A model generated the notes under the pieces. The model was not told the DNA's origin and searched no databases. It saw nothing but the letters and a program-made list of their open reading frames with translations. Of a DNA stretch of 64,000 nucleotides, positions 33,210 through 41,856 are shown in pieces. Positions within the stretch are counted from its first letter, which is position 1, and each line of letters starts with the position of its first letter. The DNA is taken from the NCBI GenBank assembly GCA_016710235.1, contig JADJLG010000001.1, positions 1,291,501 through 1,355,500 on the forward strand, written 5' to 3'. The DNA comes from Saprospiraceae bacterium (lineage in GTDB: Bacteria > Bacteroidota > Bacteroidia > Chitinophagales > Saprospiraceae). The translations under genes and the position numbers were made by a program.

Positions 33210-34929
33210 CAGACTGTGAAAATACCATATTTTTTGTTTCCAACTGTATAAATTATTTGGAAAAATTTCATATCACCGAATTTTAGACATGATAAAGGCA
33301 ATATTTTCATAGACCGCCGAGTAGTTTGCAAAAAAATATGAGCTCCCACAGGCTTAAAACAAGCCAATTTTGAGAAAAATTAGGGTCTTTCTTGTAAGGA
33401 GAAACCCAGTTTCGCAATTTTTCGATAAGCATCGGAACCCCTAGTATAGAGAAACATCGTTTGATGTTGTATACAAGCATTATTAGACTGTGTTCACCAT
33501 TGACTTTTACTAATCCTTTAAGGTTTGTGTAATAATATCCCCATTTTCTTTTATGGTTCCAAAGATATGCTCATTAATTTCTTGTCGCTTACGGTACAAT
33601 ACTGCATTGTCTTTATAGCGTTTATTGTTCTCTTCTACCGCAGAAGCAAATTCACTTCTCTCTATTTCTCTACCTCCACTTGCTCTTCCTGTACAAAGAT
33701 GTTTTACCGGACATGTTTTACAGTCGGGTGTTCGGTATTTTTTAAATCTATAACTGTTATGATTATCTCTTGATTTTTTATGCCAGGAACCGGTTGTATT
33801 TAAAATATTGCCTTGTGGGCATGTATAACAATCGCTTTCTTCATTATAAATGAAATTCGTTACTACGTATTCTGGTGTGGTTCCATGTGTGTTGCTATTC
33901 ACTATTTCAGAAGGTGCAACGATTGTAACAATATTTGCATCTTTGCATTGCTGAATTTCTCGCCCATTGTGATAGCCTTTATCTAGAATAGCAATAAAAT
34001 TATCTGCAGCCAAATTTGCTTTTGCTTCGAGTGCGATATCGGTTAAGGCATTCCGGTCATTGCGATTTATGGTATGAGTGGCAATGACCAATTTATGTTT
34101 TTCATCAACCGCAGTCTGGACATTGTAACATACCTCCACGACTTGTCCATGAACCAACAATGCTCTGGAATCCGGATCAGTAGTACTTATCTGTTGTTCG
34201 TTTGTAGTAAGGAGTTGTTCCTGAAGAATTTCATACTTAATTTTGTTCTTCTTAAGTCTATTTATTTTTTCTTGGATGTCAGAAACTTTGATTAAGTCGT
34301 CCTGGGAATCGTTTTGTTCAAGTAGATTGATGTATTCCGTACTTTTCTCTTCAATATAGGCTAAATGTCTCTCAATTTTCTTTTGATTGTAATTATTCTT
34401 TTTGCTGTTGTGGGCTCTTGACTTTGTGCCATCAATAGCTACAACTTGTCCACTTACTAAATCGATATCCTTCAAAAATGAAACAAATAATTTGAACACG
34501 TTTTTTAATGCTTTAGGATTGTCTTTTCTGAAATCAGCAATGGTATGATAATTTGGTTTCAAGCCTAATGTTAACCACTGAAGTTCGATATTGCGACAGC
34601 ATTCTGTTTCTAATCGGCGACTACTTCTCAAACCATTTAAATAGCCATACAAATAAATTCTAAGAAGTGTAGCAGATTCAAAACTAGGTCGACCCTCATT
34701 CTTTAAAGTCTTTACTTCAAATCCAAGTTTTAACAAATCTAATTGCTCTACAAATGCGTCAATAAATCGAACGGGATTATCCTGTCCTATTGAGTCTTCC
34801 AATGAACTCATCTGCATTTGTAATCTTGGTATGCCGGTAACATGATTCATAATGTATAAAAATACACATTACAATTAATATTGCCACGATTTATTTATAT
34901 TAATTTTTTGGGAGTTTTTTCACAACCTG
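33210..34929 (-). mobile_element. IS1182-family insertion sequence inside an attC-like site
   Basis: Ends CAGACTGTGAAAATACC (33210-33226) and the complement of 34913-34929 (CAGGTTGTGAAAAAACT) are inverted repeats with CAG..TGTGAAAA shared. ACGG flanks both sides (33206-33209 and 34930-34933), a 4-bp duplication. Removing the element rejoins CTAACGG to TTTACGGCTTGGCG, restoring the left arm of attC-like site E. The transposase is frameshifted. Confidence 0.85.
33307..34850 (-). pseudogene. IS1182 family transposase, frameshifted
   Basis: The frame from 34850 encodes 446 residues: the family N-terminal domain (LYGYLNGLRSSRRLETECCR), DDE residues in VVAIDGTKSRAH and IAILDKGYHNG, the Cys-rich insert (CYTCPQG ... 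CKTCPVKHLC) and NEHIFGTIK with the Glu. It then leaves frame at an A-run (complement 33549-33552) and stops at 33510. One added A restores KRKWGYYYTNLKGLVKVNGE and the rest of the tail to a stop at 33307-33309. A real mutation or a homopolymer error is possible. Confidence 0.85.
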
Positions 34930-35060
34930 ACGGTTTACGGCTTGGCGATGGTGGGGCATTTGAAAAACGTCAGCCCAACCTTTGCACTAATGCCAAATAG
35001 AATTACTAAAGTTTAATTTACAACTGTCTGCCCCACTATTGCCAAACCGATGTTCAAGCG
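34924..35060 (-). repeat. attC-like site E, split by IS1182
   Basis: Arms GGCTTGGCGATGGTGGGGCA (34939-34958) and TGCCCCACTATTGCCAAACC (35029-35048) pair at 17 of 20 positions, followed by GATGTT and GTTCAAGCG (35052-35060). The original left box is TCTGCTAAC plus ACGG at 33199-33209, across the IS. The restored start AACGGTTTACGGCT resembles site G (AACGGTTGCGGCT). Confidence 0.7.
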
Positions 35061-35088
35061 ACACCTCTGGTGAACAAAAGAAATAGGA

Positions 35089-36024
35089 ATGATACTTGCC
35101 ATTGCATTACAAAAATTTATGCAAGGTAACGAAATTTCCAAAAATGTATTACAAGAGAATGCAATTTTTTATTTAAAGAAGTTGCAACAGACAATGACCA
35201 TAAAAGAATATGGTCTAGGCTCCATCAAATCCTACGTCAATGAGATGACATTATTGTTTAAATACTATCATCATAAGCGAGTAGAGGATATTCTACAAGA
35301 AGATATAGAGCAATATTTGATTTATATAAAAACAGCGCATCAAGTAGGTCGAGCTAAGTGTAGAAGTGTGGCACAAGCATGCAGTTTTTTCTTTAAGAAG
35401 ATACATCCGTGCAAATACATCGTGCCGAGTAATTTATATCCGAAGAAGCAATTTATATTGCCAAATATCATGAGTGAAGAAGATATTGAAAAACTAATAT
35501 GTACACCAATGACGGTGAAGGAATATTGTGTTGTTGGATTATTGTATGGCACTGGAATGCGAATCAGTGAATTGTGTAATCTTCGGATAGCAGATATCGA
35601 TAGCAAATCAAAGCGAATTAAAATAATACAAGGTAAAGGGTCTAAGGATCGATATACATTGCTTCCGGATCATCTGGTGGCTAGACTGAGAGAATTCTAT
35701 ATCCTTGAATCAAGACCAAAGGTATATTTATTTACAAGTAAGCAAACTGGCAGAGCAATGCATCCAAGAAGTATGCAACTGGTAGTAAATTCAGCAATGG
35801 AGAAAGCTGGATTCAAGACAAGTAAATATACAGCTCATACATTGCGTCATAGTTTTGCAACACATCTACTTAATAGTGGCACAAATCTGCATGTGATCAA
35901 AACACTATTAGGACATAGTAAGATAGAGACCACGATGATCTATCTACATTTACAAAAGCATACACAACTTGGAATAATATCTCCACTCGATCAATTGTTT
36001 CAACGTGGAACAAAATCAAATTGA
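35089..36024 (+). CDS. tyrosine recombinase associated with IS91-family transposase
   Basis: 311 residues. The N-terminal SAM-like core-binding domain is followed by the catalytic domain with GTGMRISELCNLRI (Arg I), HTLRHSFATHLL (H-x-x-R), LLGHSKIETTMIYLH (His and nucleophile Tyr). It is of XerD/phage-integrase type and lacks the extra helix insert that marks integron IntI, as far as can be judged by eye. It overlaps the IS91 transposase by 20 bp. In other Bacteroidota such genes accompany IS91-like elements. Whether it acts on the attC-like sites is unknown. Confidence 0.9.
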   Translation: MILAIALQKFMQGNEISKNVLQENAIFYLKKLQQTMTIKEYGLGSIKSYVNEMTLLFKYYHHKRVEDILQEDIEQYLIYIKTAHQVGRAKCRSVAQACSFFFKKIHPCKYIVPSNLYPKKQFILPNIMSEEDIEKLICTPMTVKEYCVVGLLYGTGMRISELCNLRIADIDSKSKRIKIIQGKGSKDRYTLLPDHLVARLREFYILESRPKVYLFTSKQTGRAMHPRSMQLVVNSAMEKAGFKTSKYTAHTLRHSFATHLLNSGTNLHVIKTLLGHSKIETTMIYLHLQKHTQLGIISPLDQLFQRGTKSN

Positions 36025-37219
36025 GATTACAAAATTATTACAACAAAAAATATTTTCACATCCATCGATTACAAGATTTAACTCATACAGCAGAGCAGTT
36101 TTTGACAAGTTAAGTAAATGTCATACAAGTAAAATTGGAGTTCATCAATATCGTTGTAATAATACAAATTGTAACCATGTCCATTATCAGTATCACAGTT
36201 GTGGGAATCGTCATTGTCCTACATGTGGAGGAATGAGACGTGAAGCATGGATAGAAGATCGAATGAGTGAATTGCTGCCTACACAATATTTCCATATAGT
36301 ATTTACATTGCCACAAGAATTGCGAAGCATCACGATGGGAAATCGGAAGTTGATGTTTGAGTTATTGTTTCAATCAGCACATTATACATTGCTAAAGTTA
36401 GGTCATGATCCTCGATGGCTTGGCGCTCAACTTGGTATCGTTTCTATACTTCATACACATGGTCAAGATCTTAGCTTTCATCCACACATTCATTGTATCG
36501 TAAGTGGCGGTGGAGTGACTAAAGAAGGAAATTGGTTACAAAGTAAAAGATCAAAAGATCGATTTATTTTTCCACGAAGAGTGATGGAGAAAATATATAA
36601 AGCACATTTTCTTAAGCAAATGTATTCTCAATTTTGCAATGGTGAATTGCAAATAGAAAATGCAGAAAAATTAAATTCATCAATTGAATCAGTGCGTTAT
36701 AAAAAGTGGAATGTGTATTCTAAGGCACCATTTGGAGGACCATCTCAGATCATAGCATATCTAGGTAGATATACACATAAGGTGGCAATTACAGCACATA
36801 GGATAAAGAAAATTGATGATAAATATATCAAATTTCAATACAAAGATTATGCTGATAATGGTAAGGAAAAAGAAATGACATTGTCGCATATTGAATTTGC
36901 AAGACGATATGAGCAACATATATTGCCGAGACGATTTGTAAAAATTCGTCATGCGGGATATTTGTCCCATCGAGGTAAAAATGAACGTATTGCAAAGTTG
37001 CATAATCTATTGAAACTGCCGCCACCAATGCCAAAAGTGGAAATACCAATTCAATTGCGCGTATTGATCAAAACAGGAGTTGACATAAGTCTATGTCCCA
37101 TCTGCAAAACTGGAAAATTAATCCTGATCAAAACAAGTATTTGCATCAACGGCATTTTGATCGATGTCAAGACCATACAAAACAAAGGCTCTCCATTAAT
37201 AAACATCGACATTCCATGA
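36005..37219 (+). CDS. IS91 family HUH transposase
   Basis: 404 residues. N-terminal zinc-binding region (CNNTNCNHVHYQYHSCGNRHCPTC in part), HUH motif in LSFHPHIHCIVSGGG (about residue 160), catalytic Tyr pair in AYLGRYTHKVAIT (about residue 252) and a C-terminal CPICKTGKLI knuckle. It nicks ssDNA and moves by rolling-circle replication from the 3' oriIS end, sometimes carrying neighbouring DNA. It appears intact. Its 3' portion is duplicated at 27082-27456. Confidence 0.93.
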   Translation: MEQNQIEITKLLQQKIFSHPSITRFNSYSRAVFDKLSKCHTSKIGVHQYRCNNTNCNHVHYQYHSCGNRHCPTCGGMRREAWIEDRMSELLPTQYFHIVFTLPQELRSITMGNRKLMFELLFQSAHYTLLKLGHDPRWLGAQLGIVSILHTHGQDLSFHPHIHCIVSGGGVTKEGNWLQSKRSKDRFIFPRRVMEKIYKAHFLKQMYSQFCNGELQIENAEKLNSSIESVRYKKWNVYSKAPFGGPSQIIAYLGRYTHKVAITAHRIKKIDDKYIKFQYKDYADNGKEKEMTLSHIEFARRYEQHILPRRFVKIRHAGYLSHRGKNERIAKLHNLLKLPPPMPKVEIPIQLRVLIKTGVDISLCPICKTGKLILIKTSICINGILIDVKTIQNKGSPLINIDIP

Positions 37220-37389
37220 AAATTACCCTAAATAAATATTGTTATACATTTACTTACAGAAAAATTAATGTAGATTTTTCTGTGGCGAAGCTATGCAAAA
37301 AAACTAATAATTGTACTACTAAAAAAGTAAAAGCTTGACCTAAAAAAACTCAATTGATATACTATGACACCTAAGAAGAGGTCTCGTTG

Positions 37390-37507
37390 AACACCGTATA
37401 GCAGAAAGCCCGTTGTAGTTTTATTTTATCATTATCTGTAAGTGACGATTAGCTTTCTATTGTATTTTTCCTTTGGGCTTTCTTCTATACGGCTAAATGT
37501 TGGCGGC
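37390..37507 (-). repeat. attC-like site F
   Basis: AAC (37390-37392), arm CCGTATAGCAGAAAGCCC (37394-37411), arm GGGCTTTCTTCTATACGG (37475-37492; 17 of 18 pair), CTAAATGTT and GTTGGCGGC (37499-37507). The last box is the exact complement of GCCGCCAAC at 38667-38675, the other end of the same cassette. 112 bases from AAC to GTT. Confidence 0.75.
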
Positions 37508-37538
37508 TGGTTTTATTCTTTGAGTTTTAGTCATTTCT

Positions 37539-38219
37539 TTAAATTCTGTGATGTTGTAATAGTATTCCAAATTGTAAACAATTTGCAGTGTATCTGTTTA
37601 TTCGGATGTCAGAACAATAAAGCATATGAACAGAATTTGGGTTAGACATAGTTTGATTTGTAGGATAGGTAGTGAAATGTGTCCGTTGCATAGTACCAGT
37701 ATAAAAAGCTAATTCTCGCCTAAAACCCAATAATTCTCTTATGATACTTTTTTTAATGGAAGTATTTTTACATTCAACGGCTAACATTACGTCTGTATGT
37801 TGAGGGTATCCTGTTAGATTTGGTTGAAGTAAAGCAATGTCAAGTTCGTGATAATCTCCGTTTGTTTTTCTGGGTGGCGCACCACGCATATGATAGCTAA
37901 TAGTTGCAAAGTATGTATCAGTAAACAATTCACCGAAAAGCACTCCGCCATTCCTTACTTCAAAATATGGATAAGCCCGATTAATTTGTCCGCCCTTTTG
38001 ACGAAGTGTTAATACACTTCCACCGATAAGAGTGACCTGAAGCCCTTCTTGAGTTACTAAATTTTCAATTATAGTTGCGAGAACGTGGGCTTCATAAAGT
38101 TTGCCTTGTAAACTTCTTGTCGGCAAAAGATTTGCTGTACGTGCAGGAGAAACACCTGCATTCCCTTGAAGTATTGTTGTAATCTGTCCTTTTATTCTAG
38201 CTACGTCTGCTGGTGTCAT
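37539..38219 (-). CDS. putative PD-(D/E)xK nuclease, candidate defence effector
   Basis: 226 residues. A restriction-endonuclease-like core is suggested by GKLYEAHVLATIIENL (Glu in an early helix), YHELDIALLQ (Asp, about residue 125) and VMLAVECKNTSIKKSIIRELLGFRREL (E-x-K, about residues 148-150). Family not recognised beyond this. It lies 2 bp after a small acidic partner gene, and the pair fills a cassette directly next to a SIR2-HerA cassette. A DNA-cleaving role in phage or plasmid defence is inference. Confidence 0.55.
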   Translation of the reverse strand: MTPADVARIKGQITTILQGNAGVSPARTANLLPTRSLQGKLYEAHVLATIIENLVTQEGLQVTLIGGSVLTLRQKGGQINRAYPYFEVRNGGVLFGELFTDTYFATISYHMRGAPPRKTNGDYHELDIALLQPNLTGYPQHTDVMLAVECKNTSIKKSIIRELLGFRRELAFYTGTMQRTHFTTYPTNQTMSNPNSVHMLYCSDIRINRYTANCLQFGILLQHHRI

Positions 38220-38221
38220 AG

Positions 38222-38611
38222 TTAATTTTCTTTGCGAATTTCTTGTAAAATTTCTCGGAATGTTGAAATGATTTTGTCGTAGTTTGGCAGTTCACTCAAG
38301 TCATAATAGACTTGTTCTCCAGAATTTAAAAGTTCAACATTAATTGTTTCAATTTTTTTTTCGCCTTTTGTAAACTCATTCAAGCGATTTATCAATCCTT
38401 GAAAATTTTTATTTGATAAATTCTCTAAAACTTCAATGCTTTGAGTTAGGTAAAAATCTAAAAGATAACGGGGTTGCCTTTCAAATTTTTCTTCTTCATA
38501 TTCTTCTTCAAGTCTTGTATTAACTTCTGTCACGATGTCGCCAAAGCCATTGTTGTTTAGCTCCTTAATCAGAAAATCTCTAATGTCGTTTGCTTGTTCT
38601 GGTGTTATCAT
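38222..38611 (-). CDS. small acidic protein paired with the nuclease
   Basis: 129 residues, mostly helical and charged (EVNTRLEEEYEEEKFERQPR, LINRLNEFTKGEKKIE). No signal, membrane segment or known motif. First gene of cassette 2, starting 56 bp inside the cassette edge. It could be an inhibitor, sensor or adaptor for the nuclease. Unknown family. Confidence 0.5.
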   Translation of the reverse strand: MITPEQANDIRDFLIKELNNNGFGDIVTEVNTRLEEEYEEEKFERQPRYLLDFYLTQSIEVLENLSNKNFQGLINRLNEFTKGEKKIETINVELLNSGEQVYYDLSELPNYDKIISTFREILQEIRKEN

Positions 38612-38666
38612 CGTTCAAATTTTAGATTATCACTTTATGTCTATTAGTGGAGTCTTTGTTAAACTT

Positions 38667-38801
38667 GCCGCCAACGGTTGCGGCTATGCGTAGTGCGGGA
38701 ATTTATGGCACATCACTTTCCTTTTGGCAGTTAGTTTATTTAATGTAATTACTTTATTATCAGTACTTTTGCCAGCATTACGTATAGCCAATGTTGGCGT
38801 G
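38667..38801 (-). repeat. attC-like site G
   Basis: GCCGCCAAC (38667-38675), arm GGCTATGCGTAGTGC (38682-38696), arm GCATTACGTATAGCC (38775-38789; 13 of 15 pair), AATGTT and GTTGGCGTG (38793-38801). 123 bases from AAC to GTT. GTTGGCGTG is the exact complement of CACGCCAAC at 41857-41865, the far end of the SIR2-HerA cassette. Confidence 0.75.
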
Positions 38802-38823
38802 TCGTGCTTTATTATTTTCAATT

Positions 38824-40686
38824 TTAATCTTTCCAATTTTCAATCAAGCTTCTTGTTTTATTATTTGGCTCAAATTCTTTATCAATTGCTCCAATGTCTA
38901 TTACTACTGGAACTTGAGCTGAAAGCCCTGCTAAAATACAAGTACCTGTTGGCAGAATTGGTAAATACTCAAAGGATAGTTTATCAAGATAAGAGATGGT
39001 TTTCTCCACCGCAATAATATCATTGTTGTTTATTAGTCTGTGTAAAAAATAGTTGTGCAATTGTGAAATTATTGTTGGCGAAATATCAGAAGGCCTTTGG
39101 CTAGATAATGTCAGAAAAACACCGAATTTTCTACCTTCTTTTATTATTTCTTCAAAAGTTTCAAGTCTATAATCTTTCCATTGTTCACTTTCTCGATTTG
39201 AATCTCTTGAAAGAATATTGTGTGCCTCATCTATTATTATATTTAAGTGAGTTGTCTCATCATTTTTTGCCTTCTCTCCTTCATAAAGTTGTTTACACAA
39301 CAACAATGGCAATATTTTACGCATATGAATATTGACATCCTTTAACGATACTATTGTGAAATTTCTAGAAGTTGAAACATCATCTTTCGCTTCAATAACT
39401 TTTCTTATATCACTAAAATTTTTTCCTAACCGCTTTATCAATGGGGCAAGATGTTCGATGTTCGCAAATCCCTTGATTATCTCATCATAATATTGAAAAA
39501 CTATCTGTAATTTGAGAACATCCAAGTCGTTTATTTCTGTGTTTGTTAATTCTAATTCCTCAAAGTGTTCTAGAATTTTTGTTCTCATGTTATTATCCCA
39601 ATACCATTCACCATCATCGTCTATGTAAACAAACTCTCTTTTATTATCTCTGGCATAGAATGTGATTCTATCTCTGATAGAATCTCTAATCTCGAGTAAA
39701 TTAGAATGACCCAACGAAAAATATAGCTCAGATAGAAATTCAATTAAAATCTTTTGACCTAGTTCGCCATCGTTCTTTGCAATCCCAAGCAAAAAAGTGC
39801 TTTTGATAAGCTCCTTAAGACTCTCATTTGTTTTAATCTTTTCTGCAAGTGAAGTGTTGCCGATTGCTCTTCTTAAGAATGGTGTTTGAGTTTTCTCAGT
39901 AGCTTCTAATACAATTGCCCAAAAATTATGGTCATAAAGCGTTTCTTTAGAAATCGGATACTTTTGACCGTCATTGTTTTTTGTGTTCAACCGATAAATA
40001 TTCTTGTATTCTTTTGGGATAATTACATTTTCTGATTCGGTTACATATTCTCCATTAAAATCTAGCAAAAAGAAATTTGATTTTTGCTTGAATTTCTGAT
40101 TGTCTTTGTAAATTTTAAACAGCTCAAAATAGAGCTTGGCTAGTGTATATGACTTTCCGCTTCCTGTATTACCAAAAATACCAATATGGCTGGCGAATAG
40201 ACTATCAATTCCAACTGTGATGGTTTGTCCTTTTTCTAAAGTTAGTGTTCCGATAACTAAAGGCTCATCAGTTTTTCGAATAAAATCATGTACTTGGTTA
40301 AACTCTTTTCTGTCTAAAAGATAACATTCGTTATCAACTAAAGGCATCTCTTTAATTCCACGCTCAAATTCCTTTTTGTTAAAAAAACCAAGCAGGCTTA
40401 CACTAAGTGACCTATTTATCTTTTCCTTATCACTACTATATTCTTTCGTAGAAGCAATTTTGTCTTCATAAGTGAACTCCCCTTCAACCTTACCAATAAT
40501 TATTGTGAAACCTTTTATTATTTTAATGTAGCTACCAACAGATACATTTTTAATTAGGTCACCTTTATACACTAAATGGGATGAATTTTTTGCTTTGTCA
40601 ACTGAAACTCTAATTGACCGACCATCAACAGAAATTACTCTACCTACTCTAAATATTGAATCTTCGACTATTATTTCGTTTGACAT
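38824..40686 (-). CDS. HerA-like ATPase of a SIR2-HerA antiphage system
   Basis: 620 residues. An N-terminal beta-barrel (HAS-like, ~1-90) precedes a HerA/FtsK-type motor: Walker A GIFGNTGSGKSYTLAKL (about residue 170), Walker B LNIIIDEAHNILS (about 482), and sensor segments SSQRPSDISPTIISQL. HerA forms hexamers. With SIR2 it makes a defence complex that depletes NAD+ on phage infection. It starts 3 bp after the SIR2 stop. The 3' end lies 22 bp from attC-like site G. Confidence 0.88.
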   Translation of the reverse strand: MSNEIIVEDSIFRVGRVISVDGRSIRVSVDKAKNSSHLVYKGDLIKNVSVGSYIKIIKGFTIIIGKVEGEFTYEDKIASTKEYSSDKEKINRSLSVSLLGFFNKKEFERGIKEMPLVDNECYLLDRKEFNQVHDFIRKTDEPLVIGTLTLEKGQTITVGIDSLFASHIGIFGNTGSGKSYTLAKLYFELFKIYKDNQKFKQKSNFFLLDFNGEYVTESENVIIPKEYKNIYRLNTKNNDGQKYPISKETLYDHNFWAIVLEATEKTQTPFLRRAIGNTSLAEKIKTNESLKELIKSTFLLGIAKNDGELGQKILIEFLSELYFSLGHSNLLEIRDSIRDRITFYARDNKREFVYIDDDGEWYWDNNMRTKILEHFEELELTNTEINDLDVLKLQIVFQYYDEIIKGFANIEHLAPLIKRLGKNFSDIRKVIEAKDDVSTSRNFTIVSLKDVNIHMRKILPLLLCKQLYEGEKAKNDETTHLNIIIDEAHNILSRDSNRESEQWKDYRLETFEEIIKEGRKFGVFLTLSSQRPSDISPTIISQLHNYFLHRLINNNDIIAVEKTISYLDKLSFEYLPILPTGTCILAGLSAQVPVVIDIGAIDKEFEPNNKTRSLIENWKD

Positions 40687-40689
40687 ATA

Positions 40690-41811
40690 CTAATCAATTT
40701 TGTCTAAGATTGCTTTTAAGAACGCTTGGTTGAAAGTTTTAAAGTCGAAATGTTTAGATGTATCTTCAATCTCTAAGACTTCAATATTATAATAACGAAT
40801 AGTGGCACTTCCTTTTTTTAGATTTGCCTCTATATCAAGTTTTGCACTATTGTCATAAGCGAAAACTTTGATTGTTAGAGTAGGATTCGAGTTTGCTGCT
40901 CTTGTAACAATCTCCCTAATGTGTTCATCTGCCATAGAAAATCCGAATACGATGAGTATCGTATTTTCTTTTTCTAACTCGTTTGAAAATAATCTTAGAA
41001 GCTCATAATACTGAAGATTAAGAATTGTGTCTTGAAACTTTTCCTTGGTTGGGTTTACAACTGCAAATTTTTTATATTCTTCTAAAAACTCTCCATAGGT
41101 TGGTAAAATAGTTTTTCCTTTAACTTCTGTAGTAAAATGAGTGTCGATAGTTGCTGATGTATCAAAATCAATCAAATCCGATTCAACATTGTCAAATTTA
41201 ACTTGGACAGAATTGATAGCTCTTAAACCTGAATAAATAATATTATCTTTATCTGTTTCCCAAGTCAACGAGCCATGGACTTTCAATAAGTTGAAAACAG
41301 GGATTTCTGAGGTGTTATCGTAATGAAGGCTTTTTTTGAATAAAGAATTCTTGAAATTTGTTAGGTTAAAAATAGGGTTAAATCGGCCGTAAAATCCATC
41401 GTTGTATTCAAGTTGAGAGGTCTCCAAAGCCTTTTCGAAAAACACATCGATATTTGTCGTGAAAATGTTGACTTGTTTGTTAAGAATGGTACTTTTTCTT
41501 TTTAGAACAATTGTATTTAGATAAACTAAGAAATTTTTGTAGTTTGATAGAACCTCGTCTCTCTTAACATCTGTAATAGTTTCATCAATAATTTGAGGGT
41601 TTTTGCTGATAACAGTTTTGAAGTATTTCCCCAAAATTGAAGCTCTAACAATGGTTTTTTCGTTTTCGCTAAGAGTTTTGTTTCGTTCCAATTCAGTTAA
41701 AAGAACTTCAATGTTACCAAGTGTCGAAAAGTAAGGAACTGAAAGACCTGACCCAACAAGGAAATTCAAATTGCAGTCTTGAATTGTATTTTTAAATTTC
41801 TCTATGTCCAT
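40690..41811 (-). CDS. SIR2-domain NADase of a SIR2-HerA antiphage system
   Basis: 373 residues. The SIR2 fold shows as FLVGSGLSVPYF (nucleotide-binding Gly motif), IFTTNIDVFFEKAL (catalytic Asn region), LLKVHGSLTW (catalytic His) and IVFGFSMADEHIREIV. In characterised SIR2-HerA systems this subunit hydrolyses NAD+ to abort infection. It begins only 46 bp inside the cassette edge, with no clear -7 box between, so it may depend on read-through transcription. Confidence 0.85.
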   Translation of the reverse strand: MDIEKFKNTIQDCNLNFLVGSGLSVPYFSTLGNIEVLLTELERNKTLSENEKTIVRASILGKYFKTVISKNPQIIDETITDVKRDEVLSNYKNFLVYLNTIVLKRKSTILNKQVNIFTTNIDVFFEKALETSQLEYNDGFYGRFNPIFNLTNFKNSLFKKSLHYDNTSEIPVFNLLKVHGSLTWETDKDNIIYSGLRAINSVQVKFDNVESDLIDFDTSATIDTHFTTEVKGKTILPTYGEFLEEYKKFAVVNPTKEKFQDTILNLQYYELLRLFSNELEKENTILIVFGFSMADEHIREIVTRAANSNPTLTIKVFAYDNSAKLDIEANLKKGSATIRYYNIEVLEIEDTSKHFDFKTFNQAFLKAILDKID

Positions 41812-41856
41812 TATTTCCTATTTCGATTAATGTATTATGTTGTCGGTTTTTGCATG

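Larger units (their letters stand above)
35052..37392 (+). mobile_element. IS91-family module with tyrosine recombinase, in a cassette slot
   Basis: Left edge GTTCAAGCGACACCTC (35052-35067) and right edge GAGGTCTCGTTGAAC (37378-37392) are inverted repeats apart from one gap and one mismatch. The module holds two overlapping genes on the plus strand, opposite to all cassette passengers. The right end includes a hairpin (GACACCT/AGGTCTC), fitting an HUH-type terminus, next to GAAC, the tetranucleotide known to flank IS91 ends. Confidence 0.75.

Noticed and set aside
35089..36024. The tyrosine recombinase as an integron integrase (IntI)
   Set aside because: It has the catalytic R/HxxR/Y set but I see no IntI-specific insert, it overlaps an IS91 transposase, and it is not at the array end.
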